64,000 nucleotides of DNA, taken from assembly GCA_021843755.1 (NCBI GenBank), contig JAKBWB010000064.1, forward strand, positions 1 to 64,000. Direction: 5' to 3'. Each line of letters opens with the position of its first letter. Position 1 is the first letter of the stretch. The position numbers were made by a program, and so were the translations under genes. Origin of the DNA: Pseudomonadota bacterium (GTDB taxonomy: Bacteria > Pseudomonadota > Gammaproteobacteria > Steroidobacterales > Steroidobacteraceae). Shown in pieces: positions 63,625-64,000 of the stretch. Under the pieces are notes generated by a model that saw nothing but the letters and a program-made list of their open reading frames with translations, was not told the origin of the DNA and ran no database searches.

Positions 63625-64000
63625 TCAATCGAGCTTGAATTCGATGGTATCCCAGCGCGTCGTATCCTCGTGACGTCCCTGGCGCCGGATGGCATCGACC
63701 AGGGCCCGTTCGTCCCAGTCGACCACCTCGTCGGCGAGGTCGAGCAGCGCCTTGGGGACCTCCGTGCCGGTCCCGAAGGGCTTCAGCAGCACCACCGGCT
63801 TCTGACTGGCCTGGGTATAAAGAAGCTGGAAGGTGAGCAGGTCCTGGTCCTGCGCATAGAGGCTGGCGAGCGCCACCACCACCTCCACGGGGCTGATCTG
63901 GGCGCGCAGCTCCTGCTTCTGCGCCTCGCGGTCGCCCGGGGGACGCCGATCCGGCGCGCCGAAATTCTTGTAGAAGAAATTCCGCGAGCTCTCCAGATAC
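63625..64000 (-). CDS. TIR-like protein (MTH538/ThsB type), partial
   Basis: The 3' part of a minus-strand gene that runs off the right edge; no start is visible, and the frame is open from 64000. The visible 124 residues include SSRNFFYKNFGAPDRRPPGD, LRAQISPMEVVVALASLYAQ, KPVVLLKPFGTGTEVPKALL and LADEVVDWDERALVDAIRR. This succession (polar FxN start, an SP-x-x-VVV strand, a KP-Vx-x-KPFG strand and an ADE-VV-x-W end) matches the TIR-like MTH538 fold (PF08937), found in ThsB of Thoeris anti-phage defence and in many stand-alone proteins. The usual GKPIIGI...G...VP signature appears as KPVVLLKPFG...EVP. Function in defence is inference only. Confidence 0.75.
   Translation of the reverse strand, partial: YLESSRNFFYKNFGAPDRRPPGDREAQKQELRAQISPVEVVVALASLYAQDQDLLTFQLLYTQASQKPVVLLKPFGTGTEVPKALLDLADEVVDWDERALVDAIRRQGRHEDTTRWDTIEFKLD

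Overview
The window is a GC-rich, gene-dense bacterial chromosome segment, almost certainly from a Gram-negative proteobacterium. The evidence is two TonB-dependent receptors, two tripartite efflux systems with outer-membrane channels, several lipobox lipoproteins and a heptosyltransferase-like GT9 enzyme. The mix of families would fit a gammaproteobacterium of the Steroidobacter/Nevskia/Xanthomonadales kind. That placement is inference; no rRNA, tRNA, CRISPR array or intact mobile element was seen.

Layout. 1-5.05 kb: an exported tricorn-type protease faces a small secreted hypothetical protein. 5.7-13.4 kb (minus): a heavy-metal-type RND efflux operon (two-component regulator, sensor kinase, outer-membrane factor, adaptor, pump). 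13.9-16.2 kb: a MarR regulator diverges from a ClC chloride channel/transporter with CBS domains, with a perfect inverted-repeat operator between them. 16.2-23.7 kb: mixed single genes (DUF488, DUF1499, membrane protein, GT9 glycosyltransferase, PAS protein, L,D-transpeptidase, ACT-domain protein). 23.9-30.6 kb (minus): a five-gene YbhGFSR-like ABC exporter operon with its own outer-membrane channel. 30.9-38.8 kb: patatin lipoprotein, GST, PLP enzyme, a degenerate GGDEF-EAL protein and a TonB receptor.

38.9-45.8 kb (minus) is the most unusual block: radical SAM/SPASM protein, YnjB-YnjC-YnjD-type ABC importer, a disulfide oxidoreductase-like flavoprotein and a TIGR04283-like glycosyltransferase. 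The first five are joined by 4-bp start/stop overlaps and the sixth follows after 6 bp. Divergent from it (46.2-50.6 kb) are an HpnP-like B12-binding radical SAM protein, a sulfotransferase and an HpnL-like membrane protein, a set that suggests lipid modification. 50.6-57.3 kb: HPP-like membrane protein, UppP, a membrane protein with its winged-helix regulator, two PAP2 phosphatases and a cytochrome b561.

57.3-60.3 kb looks like a decayed locus. A fragment of a group-3b-type [NiFe]-hydrogenase large subunit lies before an intact phosphoenolpyruvate synthase, which is followed by a truncated CBS-domain gene that still has a strong ribosome binding site. The window ends with a TonB receptor converging, across a 12-bp stem hairpin, on the 3' part of a TIR-like (MTH538/ThsB-type) gene that runs off the right edge. 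A shared operator-like element (ACTTT-N7-AAAGT followed by TATGAT) occurs at about 19.63 kb and 54.50 kb, the second just downstream of the winged-helix regulator gene.
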